A stretch of DNA of 29,063 bases from Actinomycetota bacterium (GTDB taxonomy: Bacteria > Actinomycetota > Thermoleophilia > Solirubrobacterales > Solirubrobacteraceae), in contig VAWY01000085.1 in NCBI GenBank assembly GCA_005888335.1, forward strand, positions 1-29,063. The letters are read 5' to 3'. Every line of letters starts with the position of its first letter. Position 1 is the stretch's first letter. Shown here one piece after another: positions 1-7,854 of this stretch. The position numbers and the translations under genes were made by a program. The notes below the pieces were generated by a model. It ran no database searches, was not told where the DNA came from, and worked only from the letters and a program-made list of their open reading frames with translations.

Positions 1-186
1 TCCGACCAGCTCGGGCATGTGGCGCTGCAGCATGACCCGCGCCTCGCGGTAGCTAGGGCGCGCCGCGTCGCCGTCGCGCAGGTACCACCCGCGGTAGGCG
101 GGCCAGAGCTCCGCGAAGCGCGCCCGCCAGCGCGCGCCGGGCTGCGGCTCGTCGAAGGCGCGAAACGTGAGCGAGACGGCGGGCAT
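1..186 (-). CDS. C45-family autoproteolytic acyltransferase/hydrolase, N-terminal fragment (cut by window edge)
   Basis: Only the first 62 codons are present, starting at the ATG at 186 and running off the left edge. The translation begins MPAVSLTFRAFDEPQPGARW and ends near MPELVG. The segments LWPAYRGWYLR and a following HMPEL resemble the N-terminal region of C45 peptidase-like proteins (acyl-CoA:6-APA acyltransferase / carcinine hydrolase group), which self-process at an internal cysteine and hydrolyse or transfer acyl-amide bonds. That cysteine lies outside the window, so activity cannot be judged. The gene is divergent from the M20 deacetylase with only 49 bases between starts, so the two may share regulation. 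The family call rests on remembered similarity of a short segment. Confidence 0.6.
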   Translation of the reverse strand, partial: MPAVSLTFRAFDEPQPGARWRARFAELWPAYRGWYLRDGDAARPSYREARVMLQRHMPELVG

Positions 187-223
187 GCGAGGACATGATG
201 GCGGCTGAGCGAGGGCCCCCGGA

Positions 224-229
224 TACGAT
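224..229 (+). promoter_or_regulatory. Candidate -10 element for a leaderless M20 deacetylase mRNA
   Basis: TACGAT matches the TANNNT pattern of actinobacterial -10 elements. It ends six bases before the GTG at 236, which would put the transcription start on the start codon. No Shine-Dalgarno sequence lies before that GTG, which agrees with a leaderless transcript. No convincing -35 hexamer is visible. This is inference from spacing. Confidence 0.4.
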
Positions 230-235
230 CGGCCG

Positions 236-1504
236 GTGGTCGACGACGCGACCCTCCTCGCTGCGGTGGCGGAGCAGCGAGCCGATATGGAGCGGCTGCT
301 CGTCGAGCTCGTCGAGGCCCCGACCGTCCTGGGCTCGGAGGCCCCGGGGCAGGCGATCATGCGCCGCGCGTTCGCCGGGCTCGGCCTGGAGCCGGTCGAC
401 GTGGCGCTCGACCCGCAGGCGCTGCGCGACCACCCGGGCGCCTCGCCGTTCTCCTGGGACGTCTCGGGGAAGCAGAACGTGACCGCGGTGTGGCCGCCCG
501 CCGAGCCGGCGGACGGCCGGTCGCTCATCCTCAACGGGCACATCGACGTCGTCAGCCCCGAGCCGGCGGTGCTGTGGTCACGCGGCCCGTTCGCCGCCAC
601 GCGGGACGGCGACTGGCTGTACGGCCGCGGGGCGGGGGACATGAAGGCCGGCCTGGCCGCCATCGTCGGCGCCGTGGGGGCGCTGCAGCGCCTCGGACTG
701 GCCCCGCGCGGACGCATCGAGCTCCAGTCGGTGGTCGAAGAGGAATGCACCGGGCACGGAGCCCTCGCGTGCGTCCTCGCCGGCCGGCGTGCCGACGCGG
801 CGGTCATCACCGAGCCCACCGGCGGGGCGGTGTGGACCTCGCAGGTCGGGGTGCTGTGGTTCCAGGTGAGGGTCCTCGGGCGGCCGGCCCACGCCGGCGA
901 GGCGCGCGCCGGCGAGAACGCGATCGAGGCGACCTTCCCGGTCGTCCGCGCGCTGCGCGCGCTTGAGGCCGAGCTCAACGCGCACCCGCCGCCGCCCTAC
1001 GACGCGTATCCCAACCCGATCAACCTCAACGTCGGGATCATCCGCGGCGGCGACTGGGCGTCGACGGTCGCGGGAGAGTGCGTGACCCACTGCCGGCTGG
1101 CGCTGTATCCGGACGACCACGTGGGCAACCTGCGCCGGCGCGTCGAGGCGGCCGTCGCGGCGGCGCGCGCCGATCCGGCGGTGGCCGGCTTCGACGTCGA
1201 GGTGCGCTACGACGGCTTCGCCCGCGATGGCTACTCGATCGCGGCCGACGCCCCGCCGGTGGGCGCGCTGCGCGTCGCCGCCGAGCGCGCGTTCGGCGTG
1301 GCTCCCGCGGTCGTGGCCTCCACGGCGACCACCGACGCCAGCATCCTGCAGCTGTACGGCGGCACGCCGGCGATGTGCTTCGGGCCCTACGCCGAGAGCA
1401 TCCACGGGGTCGACGAGCGCGTCCACCTGCCCTCGATGGTCCAGACCGCGCAGGCGCTCGCCTTGTTCATCCGCGACTGGTGTGGGCTGAAGCCCGCCGC
1501 TTAG
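236..1504 (+). CDS. M20 family metallopeptidase, ArgE/DapE-type deacylase
   Basis: A 422-residue dizinc amidohydrolase of the acetylornithine deacetylase / succinyl-diaminopimelate desuccinylase family. Visible metal-site motifs are NGHIDVV (first His and Asp), GRGAGDMKAG (bridging Asp), EEECTGHG (catalytic Glu and next Glu ligand), ITEPTG, and SIHGVDERVHLPSM near the C-terminus (last His ligand). The insert between about residues 205 and 320 is the usual dimerisation (lid) domain. Family members remove acyl or carbamoyl groups from amino-acid nitrogen; the exact substrate cannot be read here. The start is GTG with no ribosome site and a -10-like element just upstream. The neighbouring permeases and amine genes suggest scavenging of N-acylated amino acids or amines. 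True ArgE or DapE is possible but unproven. Confidence 0.88.
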   Translation: MVDDATLLAAVAEQRADMERLLVELVEAPTVLGSEAPGQAIMRRAFAGLGLEPVDVALDPQALRDHPGASPFSWDVSGKQNVTAVWPPAEPADGRSLILNGHIDVVSPEPAVLWSRGPFAATRDGDWLYGRGAGDMKAGLAAIVGAVGALQRLGLAPRGRIELQSVVEEECTGHGALACVLAGRRADAAVITEPTGGAVWTSQVGVLWFQVRVLGRPAHAGEARAGENAIEATFPVVRALRALEAELNAHPPPPYDAYPNPINLNVGIIRGGDWASTVAGECVTHCRLALYPDDHVGNLRRRVEAAVAAARADPAVAGFDVEVRYDGFARDGYSIAADAPPVGALRVAAERAFGVAPAVVASTATTDASILQLYGGTPAMCFGPYAESIHGVDERVHLPSMVQTAQALALFIRDWCGLKPAA

Positions 1505-1523
1505 TCGGATCTCCAAAGGCCGG

Positions 1524-1546
1524 CGGCGACTTTCGTGGTGTCGCCG
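1524..1546. terminator. Short inverted repeat after the M20 gene (weak hairpin)
   Basis: CGGCGAC (1524-1530) and GTCGCCG (1540-1546) form a perfect 7-bp stem with a 9-base loop, 20 bases after the M20 stop and about 60 bases before the permease start. It could be a weak terminator or an operator. There is no U-tract. The M20 and permease genes might still be co-transcribed. Confidence 0.3.
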
Positions 1547-1606
1547 ATTGTCGCCCTCGCCGACGCGGCGGACGCTTGCCGCGGAGAGAGCGAGGAGGGG
1601 ATGGAG

Positions 1607-3133
1607 ATGGCAGCTACCGCCGTGCAGGCGCCCGCTGGGGCGCCGGGACTGAAGCGCAACGCGATCAGCTTTGGGTCGAGCGTCGTCATCGGCGTCGCCT
1701 CGACGGCGCCGGGCTACAGCCTGGCCGCGGTCCTCGGGCTCGTCGTCGCGGTGCAGGGCGTCGGCGTCCACGCCCCGGCGGTGATGCTCGTCTCGTTCGT
1801 GCCGATGCTGCTGGTCGCCCTGGCCTACAAGTACATGAACCGGGTCGATCCGGACGCCGGGACGACGTTCGCCTGGGCCACGCGCGCCTTCGGGCCGGTC
1901 CCCGGGTGGATCGGCGGCTGGGCCATCATCGTCGCCGACCTGATCGTCATGGCCAACCTGGCGCAGATCGCCGGGCTCTACACGTTCCTGCTCTTCGGGG
2001 TCGACAGCCCGTCGATCGTCGCCGTGACCGGCGTCGGCGTCGTGTGGATCGCGGTCATGACCGCCGTCTGCGTGGTGGGCATCGAGCTCAACGCCCGCAC
2101 GCAGCGCTGGCTGCTGACCGCGGAGATCGTGACGCTCGCGCTGTTCGCGGTTGTCGCGCTCGTCCGCGTCTGGGCCGGTGACGCGCCCGCTGGCGCGGTC
2201 CACCCGTCGCTGTCGTGGTTCTCGCCGTTCGGGATCGGGTCCGTGAGCGCGCTGACCACCGGTGTCCTGCTCGCGGCGTTCATCTACTGGGGCTGGGACA
2301 CGCTCGTGTGCGTCAACGAGGAGACCGAGGACGCCGAGACCGTGCCCGGCCGCGCGGCCGTCGTCTCGACGCTCGTCCTCGTGGGGATCTACGTCGTCGT
2401 CTCGGCCGCCGCCGTCGCCTTCGGCGGCGTCGACCGCCTCGCCGGTGACAAGTCCGGCGACGTGCTGGGCCTGCTCGCCGGCGACGTCTTCGGCTCGAGC
2501 CTGCTGGGCAAGCTGATGATCGTCGCCGTGCTGAGCTCGGCCGCCGCGTCGACGCAGACGACGATCCTGCCGACGTCGCGCACCGCGCTGTCGATGGCCC
2601 GGGCGAAGGCGCTGCCCTCGGCGCTGGCCGAGATCCACCCGCGGTACCTGACCCCGCACGTGGCCACCTGGCTCATGGGCGGGCTGTCGATCGCCTGGTA
2701 CGTCGGGCTGACGATCGTCAGCCAGGACATCCTGCTGGACTCGATCAGCGCCCTGGGGCTGATGATCGCCTTCTACTACGGCCTCACCGGCTTCGCCTGC
2801 GCCTGGTACCACCGCGGCGCGCTGACGCGCAGCCTGCGCCGGGCCGTGCTCGCGGTCGTCGGGCCGTTCGTGGGCGGCGCGATCCTCATGTACGTCTTCG
2901 TCAGGTCGTGCATCGACCTCGGCCGCGCGGACGCGGGATCGACGACCTACCTCGGCATCGGCTCGCCCCTCGCGATCGGCCTCGGCCTGCTGGCGCTCGG
3001 CGTGGTCCTGATGGTCTTCTGGTACCTGCGCGGCCACCGCGAGTTCTTCCGCCGCCGGCCCGACCGGACGGGCCTCGGGATCCCGTTGGCCGGGCCGACG
3101 CCCGCCCCGGCCCCCGCAACGAGTGGCGACTAA
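1607..3133 (+). CDS. APC superfamily amino acid/polyamine permease
   Basis: A 508-residue, highly hydrophobic protein with about 12 predicted membrane spans. A short polar N-terminus precedes a first span containing SFGSSVVIGVASTAPGYS. The layout (broken TM1, long TM2, and the conserved region around WGWDTLVCVNEETEDAETVPGR preceding TM8) is that of the APC amino acid-polyamine-organocation family. The tail is proline- and arginine-rich and cytosolic. I chose ATG 1607 because GAGGAGG at 1592-1598 lies eight bases upstream; the in-frame ATG at 1601 is too close to that site and a further upstream in-frame start lacks one. It is followed 12 bases later by a second APC permease. Substrate is unknown; an amine or basic amino acid is inferred from context. 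Confidence 0.88.
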   Translation: MAATAVQAPAGAPGLKRNAISFGSSVVIGVASTAPGYSLAAVLGLVVAVQGVGVHAPAVMLVSFVPMLLVALAYKYMNRVDPDAGTTFAWATRAFGPVPGWIGGWAIIVADLIVMANLAQIAGLYTFLLFGVDSPSIVAVTGVGVVWIAVMTAVCVVGIELNARTQRWLLTAEIVTLALFAVVALVRVWAGDAPAGAVHPSLSWFSPFGIGSVSALTTGVLLAAFIYWGWDTLVCVNEETEDAETVPGRAAVVSTLVLVGIYVVVSAAAVAFGGVDRLAGDKSGDVLGLLAGDVFGSSLLGKLMIVAVLSSAAASTQTTILPTSRTALSMARAKALPSALAEIHPRYLTPHVATWLMGGLSIAWYVGLTIVSQDILLDSISALGLMIAFYYGLTGFACAWYHRGALTRSLRRAVLAVVGPFVGGAILMYVFVRSCIDLGRADAGSTTYLGIGSPLAIGLGLLALGVVLMVFWYLRGHREFFRRRPDRTGLGIPLAGPTPAPAPATSGD

Positions 3134-3145
3134 CAGGAGGTAGCT

Positions 3146-4627
3146 GTGGCTGCAGCACGAAGGGTCGGTCCGTTCGCCGTCAGGGACGCGGACTCGCTGG
3201 TCGCGGAGACCAAGGAGGCGCACCACACCCTCAACCGCGCGATCGGCGCTTTCGACCTCACCGCGATCGGCGTCGGCTCGATCATCGGCACGGGCATCTT
3301 CGTCATCATCGGCGAAGGCGTCCGCGACGCCGGCCCGGCCGTCATCATCGCGTTCCTGCTGGCCGCGCTGGCCTCGGGCTTCACCGCGCTGTCGTACGCC
3401 GAGCTGGCCTCGTCGATCCCTGTCTCCGGCAGCGCCTACACCTACTCCTACGCGACGCTCGGCGAGATCGTGGCCTGGATCATCGGCTGGGACCTCATCC
3501 TCGAGTACGGCGTCTCGGTCGCCGCGGTCGCGATCGGCTGGGGCGGGAACCTCAACGCGTTCCTGGACAGCACCTTCGGCTTCACGCTTCCGACCGCGAT
3601 CACCGCCGCTCCCGAGGACGGCGGCGTCTTCAACGTCCCCGCCGTCTTCATCACCCTGGCCATCACGTTCCTGCTGATCCGGGGCGTGCGCGAGAGCGCC
3701 AAGGCGAACCGGTACATGGTCCTGTTCAAGCTCGGCGTCCTGCTGTTCTTCGTCGCGGTGGCGGTCACGGTCTTCCACGGCAGCCGGCTGAGCAACTTCT
3801 CGCCCCACGGCTGGCACGGCATCAACGTGGCGGCGACGGCGATCTTCTTCGCCTACATCGGCTTCGACACCGCCTCCACCGCCAGCGAGGAGGTCCGCAA
3901 CCCGAAGCGCAACGTCCCCATCGGCATCCTCGGAGCGCTCGTGGTCGTCACGGTCGTCTACATCCTCGTGTGCGTCACCGCGCTCGGCGCCCTGCCCGCG
4001 TCGCAGCTCGCCACGAGCGACGCGCCGCTGGCCGACGCGCTCAACAAGGGCGCCGGCCTCTCCTGGGCGGCGAGCCTCACATCGCTGGGCGCGGTGGTGG
4101 CGATCACCAGCGTGATCATCACGGTCCTCTACGGTCAGACGCGCATCTTCTTCGCGATGTGCCGCGACGGGCTGCTGCCCGAGCGGCTCGCGGAGGTCAA
4201 CCCGCGCACCGGCACGCCGGTCATGCTCACGCTCGGGTTCGGCGTGTTCATCGCCGTCCTGGCCGCGGTGATCCCGCTCAACAAGATCATCGAGCTGGTC
4301 AACATCGGCACGCTGTCGGCCTTCGTGCTCGTCAACCTCGGCGTGGTCATCCTCCGACGCACGCGCCCCGACATGCCGCGCCCGTTCCGGGTGCCGCTGG
4401 TGCCGTGGGTCCCGCTGGCCGGCGTCGCGCTGTGCGTGTACCTGATGCGCAACCTGCCGACCGCGACGTGGATTCGCTTCTTCGCGTGGCTGGCCGTCGG
4501 CCTGCTGATCTACGCCTTCTACGGCTACCGCAACTCGCGCCTGCGGCGTGAGCATCCGCCCGCCGTCGGCCCGCCCCCCGCGGCGCCCGCCGGACCCGGA
4601 GCGGCGCCGGCGGCGAGCGGGGACTGA
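3146..4627 (+). CDS. APC/CAT-type amino acid permease
   Basis: A 493-residue membrane transporter with about 12 spans. TM1 has the classic APC signature GVGSIIGTGIFVIIGEG, and TM2 onward reads like the cationic amino acid transporter (CAT/YfnA) subgroup, for example PVSGSAYTYSYATLGE and FFAYIGFDTASTASEEVRNP. The start is GTG, with AGGAGG at 3135-3140 five bases upstream; the site lies just after the preceding permease stop, so the two permeases are surely one transcription unit. The C-terminus is a Pro/Ala-rich cytosolic tail. Uptake of arginine, lysine or ornithine would feed the decarboxylase downstream, but this is inference from family and neighbourhood. Confidence 0.9.
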   Translation: MAAARRVGPFAVRDADSLVAETKEAHHTLNRAIGAFDLTAIGVGSIIGTGIFVIIGEGVRDAGPAVIIAFLLAALASGFTALSYAELASSIPVSGSAYTYSYATLGEIVAWIIGWDLILEYGVSVAAVAIGWGGNLNAFLDSTFGFTLPTAITAAPEDGGVFNVPAVFITLAITFLLIRGVRESAKANRYMVLFKLGVLLFFVAVAVTVFHGSRLSNFSPHGWHGINVAATAIFFAYIGFDTASTASEEVRNPKRNVPIGILGALVVVTVVYILVCVTALGALPASQLATSDAPLADALNKGAGLSWAASLTSLGAVVAITSVIITVLYGQTRIFFAMCRDGLLPERLAEVNPRTGTPVMLTLGFGVFIAVLAAVIPLNKIIELVNIGTLSAFVLVNLGVVILRRTRPDMPRPFRVPLVPWVPLAGVALCVYLMRNLPTATWIRFFAWLAVGLLIYAFYGYRNSRLRREHPPAVGPPPAAPAGPGAAPAASGD

Positions 4628-4632
4628 GCGCC

Positions 4633-5550
4633 ATGGCCCCGAAGATCGTCATCGGCTACGACGACTCGGCGGGCGGCGAGGACGCGCTCGCGCTCGGCCT
4701 CCGGCTGTCCGCCGCGCTCGGCGAGACGCCGGTCGTCGCCACGGTCTATCCGGACGAGCACCCCTACGGCCCGGGACGCGTCGACGCCGAGTGGGTGCAG
4801 GTCATGCGCGAGCACGCCGACGAGCGCCTTGCGCGGGCACGCGAGATCGTCGGCGCCGACGTCGCCGCCGAGTACCGGGCGGTCGGCGCGGAGTCCGCGG
4901 CCCACGGGCTCGACGACCTCGCCGAGAGCGAGGGCGCCTCGATGATCGTGGTCGGCTCGAGCCACCGCTGCCCGCCGCGGCGCGTCCTGCCCGGCAGCAC
5001 GGGGGACCGCCTGCTCTACGGCGCCGCCGTGCCCGTCGTGGTCACGCCGCGCGGGACGCGGCGCGACCGGGACGGCGCGCCGCTGCACACGGTGGGCTGC
5101 GCGTTCATCGACACGCCCGACGGCCACGAGGCGCTCGCCGCCGCGGCAGCGCTCGCGCGGCGGATCCCTGGGCGCTTGCGCGTGTACACCGTGATCGCGC
5201 CGCGCTCCGAGGTGCTGCCGCAATGGATCGACGCCGCCTTCGTCGAGCGCGCGCGCGAGCAGGCGCGCCAGGCGCTCGACGAGGCCCTCGCCGACCTGGC
5301 CGGCGGCGTGGAGGCGTCCGCCGAGCTGCTGGTGGGCGACGTCGTGGACGCGCTCGCCGCCCTCGACGAGCGCGACGTGAGCCTGCTGGTCTGCGGCTCG
5401 CGCGGCTACGGGCCGGTGCGCCGGGTGCTGCTCGGCGGCATCTCGGCGCGGCTCGTCCGCCACGCGGCCGCCCCGGTGATGGTCGTGCCGCGCAGCGCGG
5501 GCGACGTCCTGCGCGCGGCGGGCGCCGCGACGGCGGCCGAAACGGCCTGA
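4633..5550 (+). CDS. Universal stress protein, tandem UspA domains
   Basis: A 305-residue soluble protein with two UspA-like domains, about residues 1-140 and 150-295. Each domain starts with a beta strand plus acidic loop (IVIGYDDSAGGEDAL in the first) and ends with a nucleotide-loop segment. The second has the full ATP-binding pattern GSRGYGPVRRVLLGGISARL followed by APVMVVPR. The first has GSSHRCPPRRVLPGSTGDRL, which keeps most of it. Tandem USPs are common in actinobacteria and often bind ATP in stress or dormancy. The start ATG lies five bases after the permease stop, so it is probably co-transcribed with the transporters and may modulate them; that role is speculative. Its stop codon lies inside a perfect hairpin shared with the convergent gene. 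Confidence 0.9.
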   Translation: MAPKIVIGYDDSAGGEDALALGLRLSAALGETPVVATVYPDEHPYGPGRVDAEWVQVMREHADERLARAREIVGADVAAEYRAVGAESAAHGLDDLAESEGASMIVVGSSHRCPPRRVLPGSTGDRLLYGAAVPVVVTPRGTRRDRDGAPLHTVGCAFIDTPDGHEALAAAAALARRIPGRLRVYTVIAPRSEVLPQWIDAAFVERAREQARQALDEALADLAGGVEASAELLVGDVVDALAALDERDVSLLVCGSRGYGPVRRVLLGGISARLVRHAAAPVMVVPRSAGDVLRAAGAATAAETA

Positions 5551-5565
5551 CGACGGTCAGGCCGT
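5542..5565. terminator. Bidirectional hairpin containing both convergent stop codons
   Basis: ACGGCCTGAC (5542-5551) and GTCAGGCCGT (5556-5565) form a perfect 10-bp stem with a GACG loop. The TGA of the stress protein (5548-5550) and the TGA of the LysA-like gene on the other strand (5559-5557) both sit in the stem. It can fold in RNA from either direction. There is no U-tract, as is usual for GC-rich actinobacteria. Confidence 0.7.
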
Positions 5566-6825
5566 CGGAACTGCGGCGGCGGGCACGTCCCGCCGCAGCA
5601 GGTCGTCGTACGTCTCGCGGCGCACGACCAGCCGGGCGTCGCCGTCACGGCAGGAGACGACCGGCGGTCGCGGCTGCGCGTTGTAGTTGTTGGCCAGCGT
5701 GTAGCAATAGGCGCCGGTGGCCGGCGTCACGAGGACGTCGCCGATGACCGGGCTGGGCAGCTCCGCGTCGCGCACGAGCACGTCGCCGGACTCGCAGTGC
5801 TTGCCGACCACCTGGCAGCGCTCGGTGGCGTCGCGCCGGGCGAGCACGCGGGCCTCGAACTCCGTTCCGTACAGGGAGACCTCGAGGTTGTCGCCCATGC
5901 CGCCGTTGACGGCCACGTGGACCACGACGTCGCGCTTGACCGAGACCACGTGGTAGGCGGTCACGCCCGACGTGCCGATCAGCGATCGGCCCGGCTCGAC
6001 GAGCACGCGGACGTCCGTCCCGAGCCCGCGGTGCACGGCCGAGACGAGCGCGTCGGCGTACGCGTCGAGCGACGGCGCCGTGTCCGTCGAGCGGTAGGGG
6101 ATGCCCAGGCCGCCGCCGAGGTCGTAGACCGGGAAGTCGCCGAGATCGGCGAGCGCGTCCACGGCCATGGTGAGCGGCTCCACCTCGAGGATCTGGGACC
6201 CGACGTGCGTGTGCAGCCCGATCAGCTCCAGCCGGTCGGACGCGCGCAGGCGCTCGATCGCGCGCAACGCGAGCGCGCGCCGCAGGCCGAACTTCGAGGT
6301 GCTGTGGCCGGTCAGGACCGACTCGTGCGTGTCGGCCTGCACCTCCGGGTTGACGCGCAGCAACACGCGCTGGCGGTCGGGGACGAGCCGCTCCAGGCGG
6401 TCGATGTCGTCGAACGAGTCGATCACGACGCAGCCGACCCCCGCCTCGACGGCGGCCGCGACGTCGGCGTCGTCCTTGGCGTTGCCGTGCACGTGGATCC
6501 GGGCGGGGTCCACGCCGCCCGCGAGCGCGAGGAAGAGCTCGCCGCGCGTCGCGACGTCGCAGGAGAGCCCCTCTTCGGCGAACAGCCGGTAGATCGCGGT
6601 GCACGGGAACGCCTTGGACGCGAAGATCACCTCGCTGTCGGGGTGGCGGGACTCGAACGCGGCGCGGTAGTCGCGGGCCCGCTCGCGCGCGCCCTGCTCG
6701 TCGACGATGTAGACGGGGGTCCCGAACTCGCGGCAGAGCTCGGTCACGCTGCAGCCGCCGACGATCAGGTCGCCGTGCTCGTCGAGGCGGCTGTTGGCCG
6801 GGTAGCAGGGGGGGAGCGCGGTCAT
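5557..6825 (-). CDS. lysA: Diaminopimelate decarboxylase-like PLP enzyme (fold type III)
   Basis: A 422-residue alanine-racemase-fold decarboxylase. Visible motifs are FASKAF with PLP lysine K71, HGNAK (113-117), SKFG (177-180), HTHVGSQI (205-212), LGGGLGIPY (236-244), EPGR (277-280), CESGD (344-348) and GAYCYTLANNYN near the C-terminus. CESGD and length are those of LysA, which converts meso-diaminopimelate to lysine. However, the segment usually read as DGGMSDNPRPALYG is NGGMGDNLEVSLYG (308-320), so the arginine expected there is a glutamate, which may change substrate choice. The ATG overlaps the agmatinase TGA by four bases (ATGA, 6822-6825), indicating translational coupling. It is the last gene of the leftward operon. 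Alternatives are an arginine, ornithine or lysine decarboxylase of the same fold. Confidence 0.82.
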   Translation of the reverse strand: MTALPPCYPANSRLDEHGDLIVGGCSVTELCREFGTPVYIVDEQGARERARDYRAAFESRHPDSEVIFASKAFPCTAIYRLFAEEGLSCDVATRGELFLALAGGVDPARIHVHGNAKDDADVAAAVEAGVGCVVIDSFDDIDRLERLVPDRQRVLLRVNPEVQADTHESVLTGHSTSKFGLRRALALRAIERLRASDRLELIGLHTHVGSQILEVEPLTMAVDALADLGDFPVYDLGGGLGIPYRSTDTAPSLDAYADALVSAVHRGLGTDVRVLVEPGRSLIGTSGVTAYHVVSVKRDVVVHVAVNGGMGDNLEVSLYGTEFEARVLARRDATERCQVVGKHCESGDVLVRDAELPSPVIGDVLVTPATGAYCYTLANNYNAQPRPPVVSCRDGDARLVVRRETYDDLLRRDVPAAAVPTA

Positions 6826-7844
6826 CGCGGCTGGCGGGGGAGCGCCACGGAGCCGTCGCCGGCCTGGGGCCGCCCGCCTCCCGCTTCGCGGCGCCGCAGC
6901 GCGACGCCGGTCAGGATCTCGCGCACGATCCGGTCGCCGACCAGCGCCGCGGCGTCCGCCGAGCCCACGGCGGTGGGGATGATCTCGACGACGTCGGCGC
7001 CCACCACGTCCAGCTCGGCCGCGAGCGTGCGCGTGGCCCACAGCAGCTCCGCCGAGGTCATCCCGCCGGGCTCCGGGGTGCCGGTCCCCGGGATGAAGGC
7101 GGGATCGAGGACATCGACGTCGACGGTCAGGAACACCGGGCCGGAGCCGGCGATCTCGATCGTCCGGCGCGCGATCTCGGCGATGCCCGCCTCGCGGACG
7201 TCGTGCATGAACAGGCTGGTGATCCCCCGCTCGGCCTGCCAGGCGAACTCCGCCTCCCCGGGCCAGTAGCCGCGCAGGCCGATCTGCACGTAGCGGCGCG
7301 GGTCGACGAGGCCGGCGTCGACGAGGCGGCGCATGACCGTGCCGTGCGACAGCGTCGCGCCGAACACCTCCGCGCCCGTGTCGGTGTGCGTGTCGAAGTG
7401 CACCAGGCCGACCGGGCCGTGCACCGCCGCGCAGGCCTGGACGCCGGGCTCGGTGATCGAGTGGTCGCCTCCGATGATGAGCGGGATCGCGCCCGCGGCG
7501 AGCACCTGCCCGACCGTCTCGGAGATCGCCTCGTGCGAGCGCTCGGGCTGGGCGGGGACGACGGGCGCATCGCCGAAGTCGACGATGCGCAGCGCCGTGA
7601 ACGCGTCGGCCTTCGCCTCCAGATGCGGGCCGTGCGGGCAGCTCGCGGCGCGCACGGCGCGCGGCGCGAAGCGCGCTCCGGGACGGTCGGAGACCAGGTC
7701 GTCGAACGGGGCGCCGACGATCGCGACGTCCGCGCCGGCGAGCTCCGCCGGGTCCTGCGTGTACGGTGCGCCGCCGAAGGTGAGCAGGCCGGCGTAATCG
7801 GGCTTCTCGCCGTAGCGCGCCCAGCGCTCGAGCGGGTCGATCAT
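6822..7844 (-). CDS. speB: Agmatinase (ureohydrolase family)
   Basis: A 340-residue ureohydrolase predicted to hydrolyse agmatine to putrescine and urea using two Mn ions. All metal ligands are visible: GGDHSIT (H128), HFDTHTD (D151, H153, D155) and VDVDVLDPAF (D242, D244), followed by the family segment PGTGTPEPGG. It is somewhat longer than Escherichia coli SpeB (about 306) because of N- and C-terminal extensions. The ATG is preceded by GAGGAGG five bases upstream. It starts 10 bases after the ATP-grasp gene and overlaps the LysA-like gene by four. The Orn/Lys/Arg decarboxylase across the divergent promoter supports agmatine as substrate; guanidinobutyrase or another guanidino-acid hydrolase cannot be excluded. 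Confidence 0.85.
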   Translation of the reverse strand: MIDPLERWARYGEKPDYAGLLTFGGAPYTQDPAELAGADVAIVGAPFDDLVSDRPGARFAPRAVRAASCPHGPHLEAKADAFTALRIVDFGDAPVVPAQPERSHEAISETVGQVLAAGAIPLIIGGDHSITEPGVQACAAVHGPVGLVHFDTHTDTGAEVFGATLSHGTVMRRLVDAGLVDPRRYVQIGLRGYWPGEAEFAWQAERGITSLFMHDVREAGIAEIARRTIEIAGSGPVFLTVDVDVLDPAFIPGTGTPEPGGMTSAELLWATRTLAAELDVVGADVVEIIPTAVGSADAAALVGDRIVREILTGVALRRREAGGGRPQAGDGSVALPRQPR

Positions 7845-7854
7845 CGTCGCCTCC

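Noticed and set aside
1535..1606. Extended N-terminus for the first APC permease starting at 1535
   Set aside because: No ribosome site before it, and the added residues are unlike the family N-terminus; ATG 1607 has GAGGAGG at the right distance.
578..4555. A 1325-residue open frame on the - strand opposite the M20 and permease genes
   Set aside because: Low-complexity Arg/Asp/His/Glu-rich translation crossing three real gene boundaries; a GC-driven shadow.
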